Source of the DNA: Panopea generosa
Taxonomy: Eukaryota > Mollusca > Bivalvia > Adapedonta > Hiatellidae
DNA length: 64,000 bases
Direction of reading: 5' to 3'
NCBI GenBank assembly: GCA_029582155.1
Contig: CM055897.1
Location: 3,269,001-3,333,000 of the forward strand
Positions 1 to 11,935 of this stretch are shown here, one piece after another. The notes beneath the pieces were generated by a model, which searched no databases, was not told the DNA's origin, and saw only the letters and a list, made by a program, of their open reading frames with translations. The position numbers and the translations under genes were made by a program. Each line of letters opens with the position of its first letter. Position 1 is the stretch's first letter.

Positions 1-597
1 GGTTACCAGAATTCCGGAAATCAATGTCTGAAACAACAATAAAAAATTGTTTTTAAAATGTTGATGGTGAAACAAAATAAAAAAAAAATGATTGTGAAAC
101 ACATTGTTTGACGTTTTTATTTTTGTTCTTTATTGAATGAAAATGGAGATTATTTAAAATTTGGGAATTATTACATCAACCAACTTTATTTTTGACAATA
201 AATGTGTTTTTTAACTCATGGAGTTGTTGTCAATGTTATTTTGTTGTAAAAATTATATAAATAATAGACAATGTAATCATGTCACTAAAAGCATTATATT
301 TCAGTAAGAGGGGTAACTTCTCATTCAGTAAACTTGATTGAACAAAACATGTATAAAATTAATATAAAATGCTGATGAAATGTTGCGTTTTTGAAGGAAC
401 TACGGGTAAGTTTACATTGCTATGTTTATTGCAGTATAACATTAATACACGTATAATTTCTAAATCTATTTTTTTTATTACAATATTATGTTTGACATAA
501 ATATTTTACATGTTTAAATATTTTGTTGATGGTGATATTACAATGTTCAAATAATACTGACATGGGTCTGAAAAGCACATGTTAACTATTTAATGAT

Positions 598-640
598 AGC
601 CAGGCGTGCTACCAACTGAACTAACCAAGGCTGGTTAGTA
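598..640 (-). repeat. tRNA-like SINE fragment
   Basis: Read on the minus strand, this stretch gives GGTTAGTTCAGTTGGTAGCA, a tRNA D-arm/A-box signature. No T-arm follows at the right distance, so it is a SINE remnant rather than a tRNA gene. Confidence 0.35.
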
Positions 641-748
641 AAAGAAATTAATGTGGTCATGAATTACTTTTAATATATCCTCATTGGGTACTGTATATAT
701 TGATACAAACTTGTATTATAAATGTGTATTTGTGTATATATATTTCAG

Positions 749-1612
749 TCTGATACTGTTTCTGGTACAAATGTTCACTCAAATGTGACTCAATCTGAGG
801 AGACAGCATGGGCTCAGTCAAGCACTTGCACTGCAAGTACACATGTGGTATGTTTTACCCAAAAAGGGTACAATTCTTAAAATAACAATTGTTTAACATA
901 TGGCTTTCATGCTTCCATTACCTCATTTCATTACATCACCTTGTCATGTGAGGTCTTCCTATCATATAGTGTCCTTTCTTGTTGTTGTCTGTAAACGTTT
1001 TACAATTTAATTTCTACAGAACCACTCTGACAAATTTAGCACACTTTACAGGAATGTTTCTTTTATGTTTCTCTACTAGTTTGTTTTCATTATGACATCC
1101 AAAATGCTGCAAGTGTCAATAAAACTTTATGATTGGATGATTTTAAAAAGACTTTTCTGTGTAACCACTGATATAGAATTGAACCAATTGTTCCCTGAAT
1201 GGTTCTTTGATACATTTGTGTGTGTTTACTTCTGATCCCGAGTTATATATGGCACAGTGAAGTATGAATAACTATTAAAACAATTATCCACCAATCAGTA
1301 AAAACGAAACAGAACCAAATGTACAAATGATAATCGACTACTGAGTTTGGTCGACTTGGGATGGAAAGTTAATCAAGATTTAAGTAATTGCCTTTTTAAA
1401 TAATATATCATGTACATACTAAGAATTTTGTTAACACCACTCGTACATCATTTACAGGTTCTTAACAGGTCCAGTTACAATGTTTTTAATACGGCTGGGT
1501 TTTATCAACTTATATAAATATTTTTGTAAATCAGTTAAGAACTACACATTTGCATAATTAAATCAGAATTAAGATCAGACCTAAAGAAATACCTGTGTTT
1601 CCGCTAACATGC

Positions 1613-1655
<43 letters not shown>

Positions 1656-3282
1656 TTTATTTTATTTTACATTTTATTTAGAATGTTTTGTATTATTATA
1701 AAAGTACATCTCATGTATCAGATAATGTACATATCAACAAACACAAGGACGGTTATCAGAGGCATTTGTGGACAAATCACACTGGTTGAAGAACTTTTGA
1801 TTTGGGTTTGAAGTATAGATGGAAAACTCCGTCTCGAGAGATAACAGTTATCCTGAGTGACAGAGTTTTCCAACCAGACCTCAAACCGTTTTTCTTCTCT
1901 ACATCCATAACTGTGTGATTTTTAGCTCAACTTATCTGAGAATAAAGAGAGGTATTCTACTAACCCAGGGGTCAACGTCACACCTTGGTTAAAGTTTTGC
2001 AATAACTAACTTAGATAACTCTTGGATGAATAGAATGCAAACTATTGCCCTTCTTTGACTTTGAAAATCTAGTTAAAATTTTGCATTAACTATCATGTTC
2101 ATATGCAAAAATTTATATCACAACACACACTTAGAGTATTTAATTGAAACTCAACAGCCTTTGCAAGTATTAGATTGAAACTTCATACACGGTATTGCAT
2201 GACTACTCAACTGAGTCAGTTAGGTAACTCTTGCTTGGATTTGTCAACAGTCTCAATCAAAGTTTGTACTTTTGTGACAAATATTCGAATAGTCGAGCGT
2301 GCTGTCCGTCCTACAGCTCTTGTTTAAGGTGATTATTTCGGTTTATTTTTAATATTAGCGAAAAGATACCATACAAATTGTGATTTAATATATGATAGTG
2401 GAAGATTTTATGAATGGCGTTATGTCAAAGCGCAATGAGCGTAAGATATGTGTGTCTACAATGAATAATCCTTAGCCAGTAAAAATACGTGAAAATCCAT
2501 TTCTTGTGTGCATAAACTAGTCTTATTATGGCAACTGATATTATATTTGTCAAAAAAACATGACAAGTGGGCAGGGTATAACTCATATTTCTTTTTCTAA
2601 ATTAAAAGTATATACCATAAAAGAAATATTCAGTTTGCAGTTTATTTTTTCAAAAACCATATATTGATTATTAAATTATCATTATGGTGCTCATTTTCAG
2701 TTCAGTTTCACATGATTAATAGAATGATATCCCAATGACTAATTTTCATCAAAATTTACAAAATGTTAGACTTGGATGTATAGGTATCATGTTAAAAATG
2801 AAATAGCAAAATGACCAGCAGACAACATACATTTTTCATTATCAATTTCATCTTAGATTATAATAAAAATGATTTTTAAAAACAAATATCTTAATTACTT
2901 TAATTTTGACATGCCAACATTCTTAAATCATTCAATGTATCCAATATCCATTGAACTGTATCAAAGTTAGTCTTGATGTGCTTAACTGCTACTGGAGTTT
3001 TAAATACACATACAATTGTATTCCTAACAGTTATCAGGGAGACGGAGTACCAGGAGGAATGTGTGCACCAAATTTGTACGAAGGCGAATCAGACACAAGT
3101 GTGGAAAAGATGCAAAGAAAATCCAATGGTTCAATGGTACAGTACTAGAAGTACTGAAAGGAAGAGACAGCGCAAGTACAGCTGTATATGAAGTGCAGTA
3201 TGACAACAAAAACGTACCATGTGAAATTGAAAACATGCATGTAGATTTTACAAATGGTTCTGTTTACTTCATTGATATATAA
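749..3282 (+). CDS. 3' end of a gene encoding a Tudor/SH3-like domain protein (partial)
   Basis: Two joined exons are proposed: 749-847 and 3031-3282. The first is bounded by a TTTCAG acceptor and a GTATGT donor and is open in only one frame (33 codons, Ser/Thr-rich). The second follows a CCTAACAG acceptor, is phase-compatible (0/0) and ends in TAA at 3280-3282. It begins LSGRRSTRRNVCTKF and continues with a basic stretch (RRRIRHK), then WFNGTVLEV, YEVQYDN and a final NGSVYFIDI. This pattern (basic start, W-x-x-G-x-V strand, Y-x-V-x-Y-D strand, acidic end) resembles small beta-barrel Tudor/SH3-like domains; the family call is by eye and not certain. Upstream exons must lie left of the window. 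An alternative acceptor at 3037 (TATCAG) would change the phase. The terminal exon recurs at 10101-10352 in the duplicated segment. Confidence 0.5.
848..3030. other. Putative intron, no gene seen
   Basis: AT-rich sequence between the two proposed exons of the Tudor-like gene. It contains a perfect TA microsatellite at 1616-1652. I see no credible coding exon on either strand. Confidence 0.4.
1616..1652. repeat. (TA)n microsatellite
   Basis: Uninterrupted alternating TA over about 37 bases. Confidence 0.95.
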
Positions 3283-3430
3283 TATACCCAATATAATATA
3301 CCCAATGTAACTTGTAATCAGAGTGGAAAGTCATAGTGGTGAAAGAGGACAGTCTAGCTTACCATTGCAAAGTTAAATACCAAAGTGACCATTATCATCA
3401 TTACCTCCAGCTGTATTGTGTCTTAGTACT

Positions 3431-6400
3431 GTACAGCATTGTTGAATGTGAATTATCGTGCTTACTAAAGTGTCGTCATCAGCATATGCAGTCATACTCT
3501 TGTCTCGGTATTCTACAGCATCAGTAATTGTGAATTGTCGTGGTTGCTGTTTAGAAGTTATATACTGAAGTGTAGTCATCAGCATATACAATCAACTTTT
3601 GTCTCGGTATTCTACAGCATCAGTGATTGTGAATTGTCGTGGTTGCTGTTTAGAAGTTATATACTGAAGTATTCTACAGCATCAGTGATTGTGAATTGTC
3701 GTGGTTGCTGTTTAGAAGTTATATACTGAAGTGTCGTCATCAGCATATACAGACAACTTTTGTCTCGGTATTCTACAGCATCAGTGATTGTGAATTGTCG
3801 TGGTTGCTGTTTAGAAGTTATATACTGAAGTATTCTACAGCATCAGTGATTGTGAATTGTCGTGGTTGCTGTTTAGAAGTTATATACTGAAGTGTCGTCA
3901 TCAGCATAAGCAGTCATACTCTTGTCTCGGTATTCTACAGCATCAGTGATTGTGAATTGTCGTGGTTGCTGTTTAGAAGTTATATACTGAAGTGTCGTCA
4001 TCAGCATATGCAGTCATACTCTTGTCTCGGTATTCTACAGCATCAGTGATTGTGAATTGTCGTGGTTGCTGTTTAGAAGGTATATACTGAAGTGTCGGCA
4101 TCAGCATATGCAGTCATACTCTTGTCTCGGTATTCTACAGCATCAGTGATTGTGAATTGTCGTGGTTGCTGTTTAGAAGTTATATACTGAAGTGTAGTCA
4201 TCAGCATATGCAGTCGTACTCTTGTCTTGGTATTCTACAGCATCAGTGATTGTGAATTGTCGTGGTTGCTGTTTATAAGTTATATACTGAAGTGTCGTCA
4301 TCAGCATATGCAGTCATACTCTTGTCTCGGTATTCTACAGCATCAGTGATTGTGAATTGTCGTGGTTGCTGTTTAGAAGTTATATACTGAAGTGTCGTCA
4401 TCAGCATATGCAGTCGTACTCTTGTCTTGGTATTCTACAGCATCAGTGATTGTGAATTGTCGTGGTTGCTGTTTAGAAGTTATATACTGAAGTATTCTAC
4501 AGCATCAGTGATTGTGAATTGTCGTGGTTGCTGTTTAGAAGTTATATACTGAAGTGTCGTCATCAGCGTATGCACTCATACTCTTGTCACAGTATTCTAC
4601 AGCATCAGTGATTGTGAATTGTCGTGGTTGCTGTTTAGAAGTTATATACTGAAGTGTCGTCATCAGCATATGCAGTCATACTCTTGTCTCGGTATTCTAC
4701 AGCATCAGTGATTATGAATTGTCGTGGTTGCTGTTTAGAAGTTATATACTGAAGTGTCGTCATCAGCATATGCAGTCGTACTCTTGTCTCGGTTTTCTAC
4801 AGCATCAGTGATTGTGTATTGTCGTGGTTGCTGTTTAGAAGTTATATACTGAAGTGTCGTCATTAACATATGCAGTCGTAATCTTGTCTCGGTTTTCTAC
4901 AACATCAGTGAGTTGTCGTGGTTGCTGTTTAGAAGTTATATACTGAAGTGTTGTCATCAGCATATGCAGTCGTACTCTTGTCACGGTATTCTACAGCATC
5001 AGTGATTGTGAATTGTCGTGGTTGCTGTTTAGAAGTTATATACTGAAGTGTAGTCATCAGCATATGCAGTCGTACTCTTGTCTTGGTATTCTACAGCATC
5101 AGTGATTGTGAATTGTCGTGGTTGCTGTTTAGAAGTTATATACTGAAGTATTCTACAGCATCAGTGATTGTGAATTGTCGTGGTTGCTGTTTAGAAGTTA
5201 TATACTGAAGAGTCGTCATCAGCATATGCAGTCATACTCTTGTCTCGGTATTCTACAGCATCAGTGATTGTGAATTGTCGTGGTTGCTGTTTAGAAGTTA
5301 TATACTGAAGTGTAGTCATCAGCATATGCAGTCGTACTCTTGTCTTGGTATTCTACAGCATCAGTGATTGTGAATTGTCGTGGTTGCTGTTTATAAGTTA
5401 TATACTGAAGTGTCGTCATCAGCATATGCAGTCATACTCTTGTCTCGGTATTCTACAGCATCAGTGATTGTGAATTGTCGTGGTTGCTGTTTAGAAGTTA
5501 TATACTGAAGTGTCGTCATCAGCATATGCAGTCGTACTCTTGTCTTGGTATTCTACAGCATCAGTGATTGTGAATTGTCGTGGTTGCTGTTTAGAAGTTA
5601 TATACTGAAGTATTCTACAGCATCAGTGATTGTGAATTGTCGTGGTTGCTGTTTAGAAGTTATATACTGAAGTGTCGTCATCAGCGTATGCACTCATACT
5701 CTTGTCACAGTATTCTACAGCATCAGTGATTGTGAATTGTCGTGGTTGCTGTTTAGAAGTTATATACTGAAGTGTCGTCATCAGCATATGCAGTCATACT
5801 CTTGTCTCGGTATTCTACAGCATCAGTGATTATGAATTGTCGTGGTTGCTGTTTAGAAGTTATATACTGAAGTGTCGTCATCAGCATATGCAGTCGTACT
5901 CTTGTCTCGGTTTTCTACAGCATCAGTGATTGTGTATTGTCGTGGTTGCTGTTTAGAAGTTATATACTGAAGTGTCGTCATTAACATATGCAGTCGTAAT
6001 CTTGTCTCGGTTTTCTACAACATCAGTGAGTTGTCGTGGTTGCTGTTTAGAAGTTATATACTGAAGTGTTGTCATCAGCATATGCAGTCGTACTCTTGTC
6101 ACGGTATTCTACAGCATCAGTGATTGTGAATTGTCGTGGTTGCTGTTTAGAAGTTATATACTGAAGTGTAGTCATCAGCATATGCAGTCGTACTCTTGTC
6201 TTGGTATTCTACAGCATCAGTGATTGTGAATTGTCGTGGTTGCTGTTTAGAAGTTATATACTGAAGTATTCTACAGCATCAGTGATTGTGAATTGTCGTG
6301 GTTGCTGTTTAGAAGTTATATACTGAAGAGTCGTCATCAGCATATGCAGTCATACTCTTGTCTCGGTATTCTACAGCATCAGTGATTGTGAATTGTCGTG

Positions 6401-7210
6401 GTTGCTGTTTAGAAGTTATATACTGAAGTGTAGTCATCAGCATATGCAGTCGTACTCTTGTCTTGGTATTCTACAGCATCAGTGATTGTGAATTGTCGTG
6501 GTTGCTGTTTAGAAGTTATATACTGAAGTATTCTACAGCATCAGTGATTGTGAATTGTCGTGGTTGCTGTTTAGAAGTTATATACTGAAGTGTCGTCATC
6601 AGCGTATGCACTCATACTCTTGTCACAGTATTCTACAGCATCAGTGATTGTGAATTGTCGTGGTTGCTGTTTAGAAGTTATATACTGAAGTGTCGTCATC
6701 AGCATATGCAGTCGTACTCTTGTCTCGGTTTTCTACAGCATCAGTGATTGTGTATTGTCGTGGTTGCTGTTTAGAAGTTATATACTGAAGTGTCGTCATT
6801 AACATATGCAGTCGTAATCTTGTCTCGGTTTTCTACAACATCAGTGAGTTGTCGTGGTTGCTGTTTAGAAGTTATATACTGAAGTGTTGTCATCAGCATA
6901 TGCAGTCGTACTCTTGTCACGGTATTCTACAGCATCAGTGATTGTGAATTGTCGTGGTTGCTGTTTAGTAGTTATATACTGAAGTGTCGTCATCAGCATA
7001 TGCAGTCGTACTCTTGTCTCGGTATTCTACAGCTTCAGTGATTGTGTATTGTCGTGGTTGCTGTTTAGAAGTTATATACTAAAGTGTCGTCATCAACATA
7101 TGCACTCGTACTCTTGTCACAGTATTCTACAGCATCAGTGATTGTCAATTATTGTGGTTGCTGTTTAGAAGTTTTATACTGAAGTGTCATCATCAGCAGT
7201 CATATCAGTA
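3431..7210. repeat. 100-bp satellite with 1118-bp higher-order unit (copy A)
   Basis: Monomers of about 100 bp carry TATTCTACAGCATCAGTGAT, CGTGGTTGCTGTTTAGAAG and GTCGTCATCAGCATATGCAG. They are mixed with shortened 62-bp units that jump from CTGAAG directly to the next TATTCTACAG. Diagnostic variants recur at a spacing of 1118 bp: TTTATAAG at 4272 and 5390, and GAAGAGTCG near 5208 and 6326. This indicates higher-order amplification. Array edges are diverged. Open frames across it are repeat translations. Confidence 0.95.
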
Positions 7211-9195
7211 TTGTACAGTAACAGCTTATATATGTATTTTTGCATGTACAGTATAAAATATATATATCAATGTGACATCGTCATCTCCAGCTGTATCATA
7301 TAAAATGAAATGAATATAAACTATGGACCAGTAGTTGTGAATAATTGGTAAATGATGTAAAATTACAATAATCTCAATACTTGTTTTACTGATTTATCTG
7401 ATATATTTTCACTCACTATAAATCTGTTTTGGGTTATCACATTATTGTGAAATCAAGAATTGTTGTTATTACCATATTATAACAATTTGTATAAGTGATA
7501 TAATATCATGTGCCAATCATAACATTTGGAAAAAAAATGTTCCGTCATGTCATAAAGCCTTGTTGTTAATTTGATCATAAGAAAGTCACCAATGGGCCAC
7601 CATACAGTGTATTGGTGTGTAATAGGAACTACTTTTTTATATTAATGGACACATTGGAAATCTTCTATTTTTGGATTTAGTGTGTCTACTTTCTTGAAAA
7701 ATGTAAGCAAATGGATATATTATTTAAAATTTTAGCACTGGTTGCGCCTAAAACAATAATTGTACTTGATAATAAACTGTTTTTAATAAAAATACTTTTT
7801 ACTAATTCGTTATAATTTATGATATTGTTTACATACATATTATCACATGATAATACAATGTCTTATGTGAAACAACCGCATTTGGTCAAATTCATATTCA
7901 CTACCCCACCCACTTTTTTGTAATTTCGCCATGTACATAGTCCTTAATTAGAACTATATTTATCCATAACTGGATAGAGGCTGCATTTCTTTTGTAGGTT
8001 TTTACTTGCGAAATATTTGTACTTTGTACTATAAGACATTTTACACCGCGGTTTTTGTTATCACAAAGTATGCAGTAACAAAATGTGGTTTAATGGGAGA
8101 GAAGCTTGTCGCTGTAGATTGTCGCGCATTTAAGCGAAGTTGTTCCCTTTATCCACAGATCTGCTAAGTAATTGATTTATTTTTGGTCACAATAAGTCGT
8201 TTGCAAATTAGCGTAATTATTTTGTTCAAATGTTAGTGGCTTACAATTACCACATATTTTATTTGTCCATAGTCGATAGTCGTGTACCACTCCTAAGCTG
8301 GAGGTATACAATATATAATAGTGTTATTCAATGAAATTGAATAGATTGGAAGAAAAAACTTATAACATATGAAATTAAAAAGTATTATGCGAATTAAGAC
8401 TGCAAGGGATAAGATGTGTTTGTTGGTTTACCTCATTTTAAAAAAATGTTTAGTCTGTCACAAACAAGCTGATGAACCTACAGTTGCTGTACATTTCTAT
8501 ATGCGGATACATAATTGATATGAAAAATACTTTAAAAGGATTCTATGTTGATTTTTTTACAGTGCAAATCCTTGACATTATTTTATATAGAACAAAGAAC
8601 AAAAATCAACTGTGTGGTGAACCTTTAGCGCGTAAATTAATGATCAGTTCAGTATGTTCATAGTCATTTCGATCAATTGATCTGTTTCTGCATTAAACGA
8701 AACATATCAGGAAAAAAATGCTGTAAAATGCCTTAAAAATAAAAATAGTTAACAAAATGTATTTCATTATCACTCATACTTTAATACACTAAAGAACTGC
8801 TTGACGACCTTCGCACCGTCATTCGGACTCTTTCTAAGAAACCATTTTTACTCCGTGTAGACCTGTATAACGGATCAAATTGAAAACAAAATCAAATCAC
8901 GTACTCATATAATTCGTCACAAAATGAATTATGTTGCAACTGTAGCCCAAGTAAAGAAATCTCTTTTCAATAAATTGTTTTGACATGTTTAAATAGATAA
9001 CCTTTTGACAATACGGGGTCAGTGAGTATATAGGGGAACGTGTCGATGAATAATGGAATATTGGCCACAGTCAGAAAATATAAATAAAAAGTTGAAGCGG
9101 CTTCACATAAATGGACAAACTGTACAAAGTCAGAAAGAAACCCATGTAAGTTAATAAATCTACAACAACACTGGTCACTTTCTAGAAATAAGTGT
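7211..9195. other. Sequence downstream of the satellite, no gene supported
   Basis: AT-rich sequence shared with 11936-13859. Part of it (from about 8400) belongs to the interspersed repeat family seen again at 14195-21358 and 57215-57504. Open frames of 60-90 codons on either strand show no splice or domain support. Confidence 0.6.
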
Positions 9196-9695
9196 NNNNN
9201 NNNNNNNNNNNNNNNNNNNNNNNNNNNNNNNNNNNNNNNNNNNNNNNNNNNNNNNNNNNNNNNNNNNNNNNNNNNNNNNNNNNNNNNNNNNNNNNNNNNN
9301 NNNNNNNNNNNNNNNNNNNNNNNNNNNNNNNNNNNNNNNNNNNNNNNNNNNNNNNNNNNNNNNNNNNNNNNNNNNNNNNNNNNNNNNNNNNNNNNNNNNN
9401 NNNNNNNNNNNNNNNNNNNNNNNNNNNNNNNNNNNNNNNNNNNNNNNNNNNNNNNNNNNNNNNNNNNNNNNNNNNNNNNNNNNNNNNNNNNNNNNNNNNN
9501 NNNNNNNNNNNNNNNNNNNNNNNNNNNNNNNNNNNNNNNNNNNNNNNNNNNNNNNNNNNNNNNNNNNNNNNNNNNNNNNNNNNNNNNNNNNNNNNNNNNN
9601 NNNNNNNNNNNNNNNNNNNNNNNNNNNNNNNNNNNNNNNNNNNNNNNNNNNNNNNNNNNNNNNNNNNNNNNNNNNNNNNNNNNNNNNNNNNNNNN
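9196..9695. other. Assembly gap of exactly 500 N
   Basis: A run of 500 undetermined bases, a typical fixed-size scaffolding gap. Open frames that run through it are artefacts. Confidence 0.99.
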
Positions 9696-10100
9696 AATAT
9701 TCAGTTTGCAGTTTATTTTTTCAAAAACCAAATATTGATTATCCATTATCATTATGGTGCTCATTTTCAGTTCAGTTTCACATGATTAATACAATGATAT
9801 TCCAATGACTAATTTTCATCAAAATTTACAAAATTTTAGACTTGGATGTATAGGTATCATGTTAAAAATGAAATAGCAAAAAGACCAGCAGGCAACATAC
9901 ATTTTTCATTATCAATTTCATCTTAGATTATAATAAAAATGATTTTTAAAAACAAATATCTTAATTACTTTAATTTTGACATGCCAACATTCTTAAATCA
10001 TTCAATGTATCCAATATCCATTAAACTGTATCAAAGTTAGTCTTGATGTGCTTAACTGCTACTGGAGTTTTAAATACACATACAATTGTATTCCTAACAG

Positions 10101-10352
10101 TTATCAGGGAGACGGAGTACCAGGAGGAATGTGTGCACCAAATTTGTACGAAGGCGAATCAGACACAAGTGTGGAAAAGATGCAAAGAAAATCCAATGGT
10201 TCAATGGTACAGTACTAGAAGTACTGAAAGGAAGAGACAGCGCAAGTACAGCTGTATATGAAGTGCAGTATGACAACAAAAACGTACCATGTGAAATTGA
10301 AAACATGCATGTAGATTTTACAAATGGTTCTGTTTACTTCATTGATATATAA
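10101..10352 (+). CDS. Second copy of the Tudor/SH3-like terminal exon
   Basis: This copy has the same frame, acceptor and stop as 3031-3282, offset by 7070 bases, with no change that breaks the frame. The 749-847 exon has no counterpart here because the copied segment starts at 2625. It is therefore an orphan last exon. The most likely reason is that the same locus was assembled twice on either side of the N gap. If the duplication is real, this copy lacks a promoter and 5' exons and would be a pseudogene fragment. Confidence 0.45.
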   Translation, partial: LSGRRSTRRNVCTKFVRRRIRHKCGKDAKKIQWFNGTVLEVLKGRDSASTAVYEVQYDNKNVPCEIENMHVDFTNGSVYFIDI

Positions 10353-10500
10353 TATACCCAATATAATATACCCAATGTAACTTGTAATCAGAGTGGAAAG
10401 TCATAGTGGTGAAAGAGGACAGTCTAGCTTACCATTGCAAAGTTAAATATCAAAGTGACCATTATCATCATTACCTCCAGCTGTATTGTGTCTTAGTACT

Positions 10501-11935
10501 GTACAGCATTGTTGAATGTGAATTATCGTGCTTACTAAAGTGTCGTCATCAGCATATGCAGTCATACTCTTGTCTCGGTATTCTACAGCATCAGTAATTG
10601 TGAATTGTCGTGGTTGCTGTTTAGAAGTTATATACTGAAGTGTAGTCATCAGCATATACAGTCAACTTTTGTCTCGGTATTCTACAGCATCAGTGATTGT
10701 GAATTGTCGTGGTTGCTGTTTAGAAGTTATATACTGAAGTATTCTACAGCATCAGTGATTGTGAATTGTCGTGGTTGCTGTTCAGAAGTTATATACTGAA
10801 GTGTCGTCATCAGCATAAGCAGTCATACTCTTGTCTCGGTATTCTACAGCATCAGTGATTGTGAATTGTCGTGGTTGCTGTTTAGAAGTTATATACTGAA
10901 GTGTCGGCATCAGCATATGCAGTCATACTCTTGTCTCGGTATTCTACAGCATCAGTGATTGTGAATTGTCGTGGTTGCTGTTTAGAAGGTATATACTGAA
11001 GTGTCGGCATCAGCATATGCAGTCATACTCTTGTCTCGGTATTCTACAGCATCAGTAATTGTGAATTGTCGTGGTTGCTGATTAGAAGTTATATACTGAA
11101 GTGTCGTCATCAGCATATGCAGTCGTACTCTTGTCTCGGTATTCTACAGCATCAGTGATTGTGTATTGTCGTGGTTGCTGTTTAGAAGTTATATACTGAA
11201 GTGTCGTCATTAACATATGCAGTCGTAATCTTGTCTCGGTTTTCTACAACATCAGTGATTGTGAGTTGTCGTGGTTGCTGTTTAGAAGTTATATACTGAA
11301 GTGTTGTCATCAGCATATGCAGTCGTACTCTTGGTACGGTATTCTACAGCATCAGTGATTGTGTATTGTCGTGGTTGCTGTTTAGAAGTTATATACTGAA
11401 GTGTCGTCATCAGCATATGCAGTCGTACTCTTGTCTCGGTATTCTACAGCATCAGTGATTGTGTATTGTCGTGGTTGCTGTTTAGAAGTTATATACTGAA
11501 GTGTCGTCATTAACATATGCAGTCGTAATCTTGTCTCGGTTTTCTACAACATCAGTGATTGTGAGTTGTCGTGGTTGCTGTTTAGAAGTTATATACTGAA
11601 GTGTTGTCATCAGCATATGCAGTCGTACTCTTGGTACGGTATTCTACAGCATCAGTGATTGTGTATTGTCGTGGTTGCTGTTTAGTAGTTATATACTGAA
11701 GTGTCGTCATCAGCATATGCAGTCGTACTCTTGTCTCGGTATTCTACAGCTTCAGTGATTGTGTATTGTCGTGGTTGCTGTTTAGAAGTTATATACTAAA
11801 GTGTCGTCATCAACATATGCACTCGTACTCTTGTCACAGTATTCTACAGCATCAGTGCTTGTCAATTATTGTGGTTGCTGTTTAGAAGTTTTATACTGAA
11901 GTGTCATCATCAGCAGTCATATTAGTATTCTACAG
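10501..11935. repeat. 100-bp satellite (copy B), shorter allele
   Basis: Same monomer as 3431-7210 but about 1.4 kb in total. It has its own roughly 300-bp internal repeat (units near 11100-11400 and 11400-11700 share the GAGTTGTCG and TTGGTACGG variants). Confidence 0.93.

Larger units (their letters stand above)
2625..9195. repeat. Duplicated segment, copy A (left of gap)
   Basis: This 6.6-kb segment reappears after the N gap at 9696-13859 in the same order and orientation. It contains the terminal exon, the 100-bp satellite, and about 2 kb of downstream unique-looking sequence. Copies differ by scattered substitutions, small indels (for example about 18 bases missing near 8460 compared with 13100), one larger deletion near 12155, and satellite length (about 3.8 kb here, 1.4 kb in copy B). 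Copy A ends exactly at the gap and copy B begins exactly after it. Confidence 0.9.

Noticed and set aside
369-405. Possible first exon with a GGTAAG donor
   Set aside because: Its phase does not fit the next exon at 749: joining them creates a stop. There is no independent support.
3431-7210. CRISPR-like repeat array
   Set aside because: There are no conserved short repeats with unique spacers; whole monomers repeat, and the genome is eukaryotic.
8967-9785. Long frames running through the N gap
   Set aside because: They exist only because undetermined bases contain no stops.
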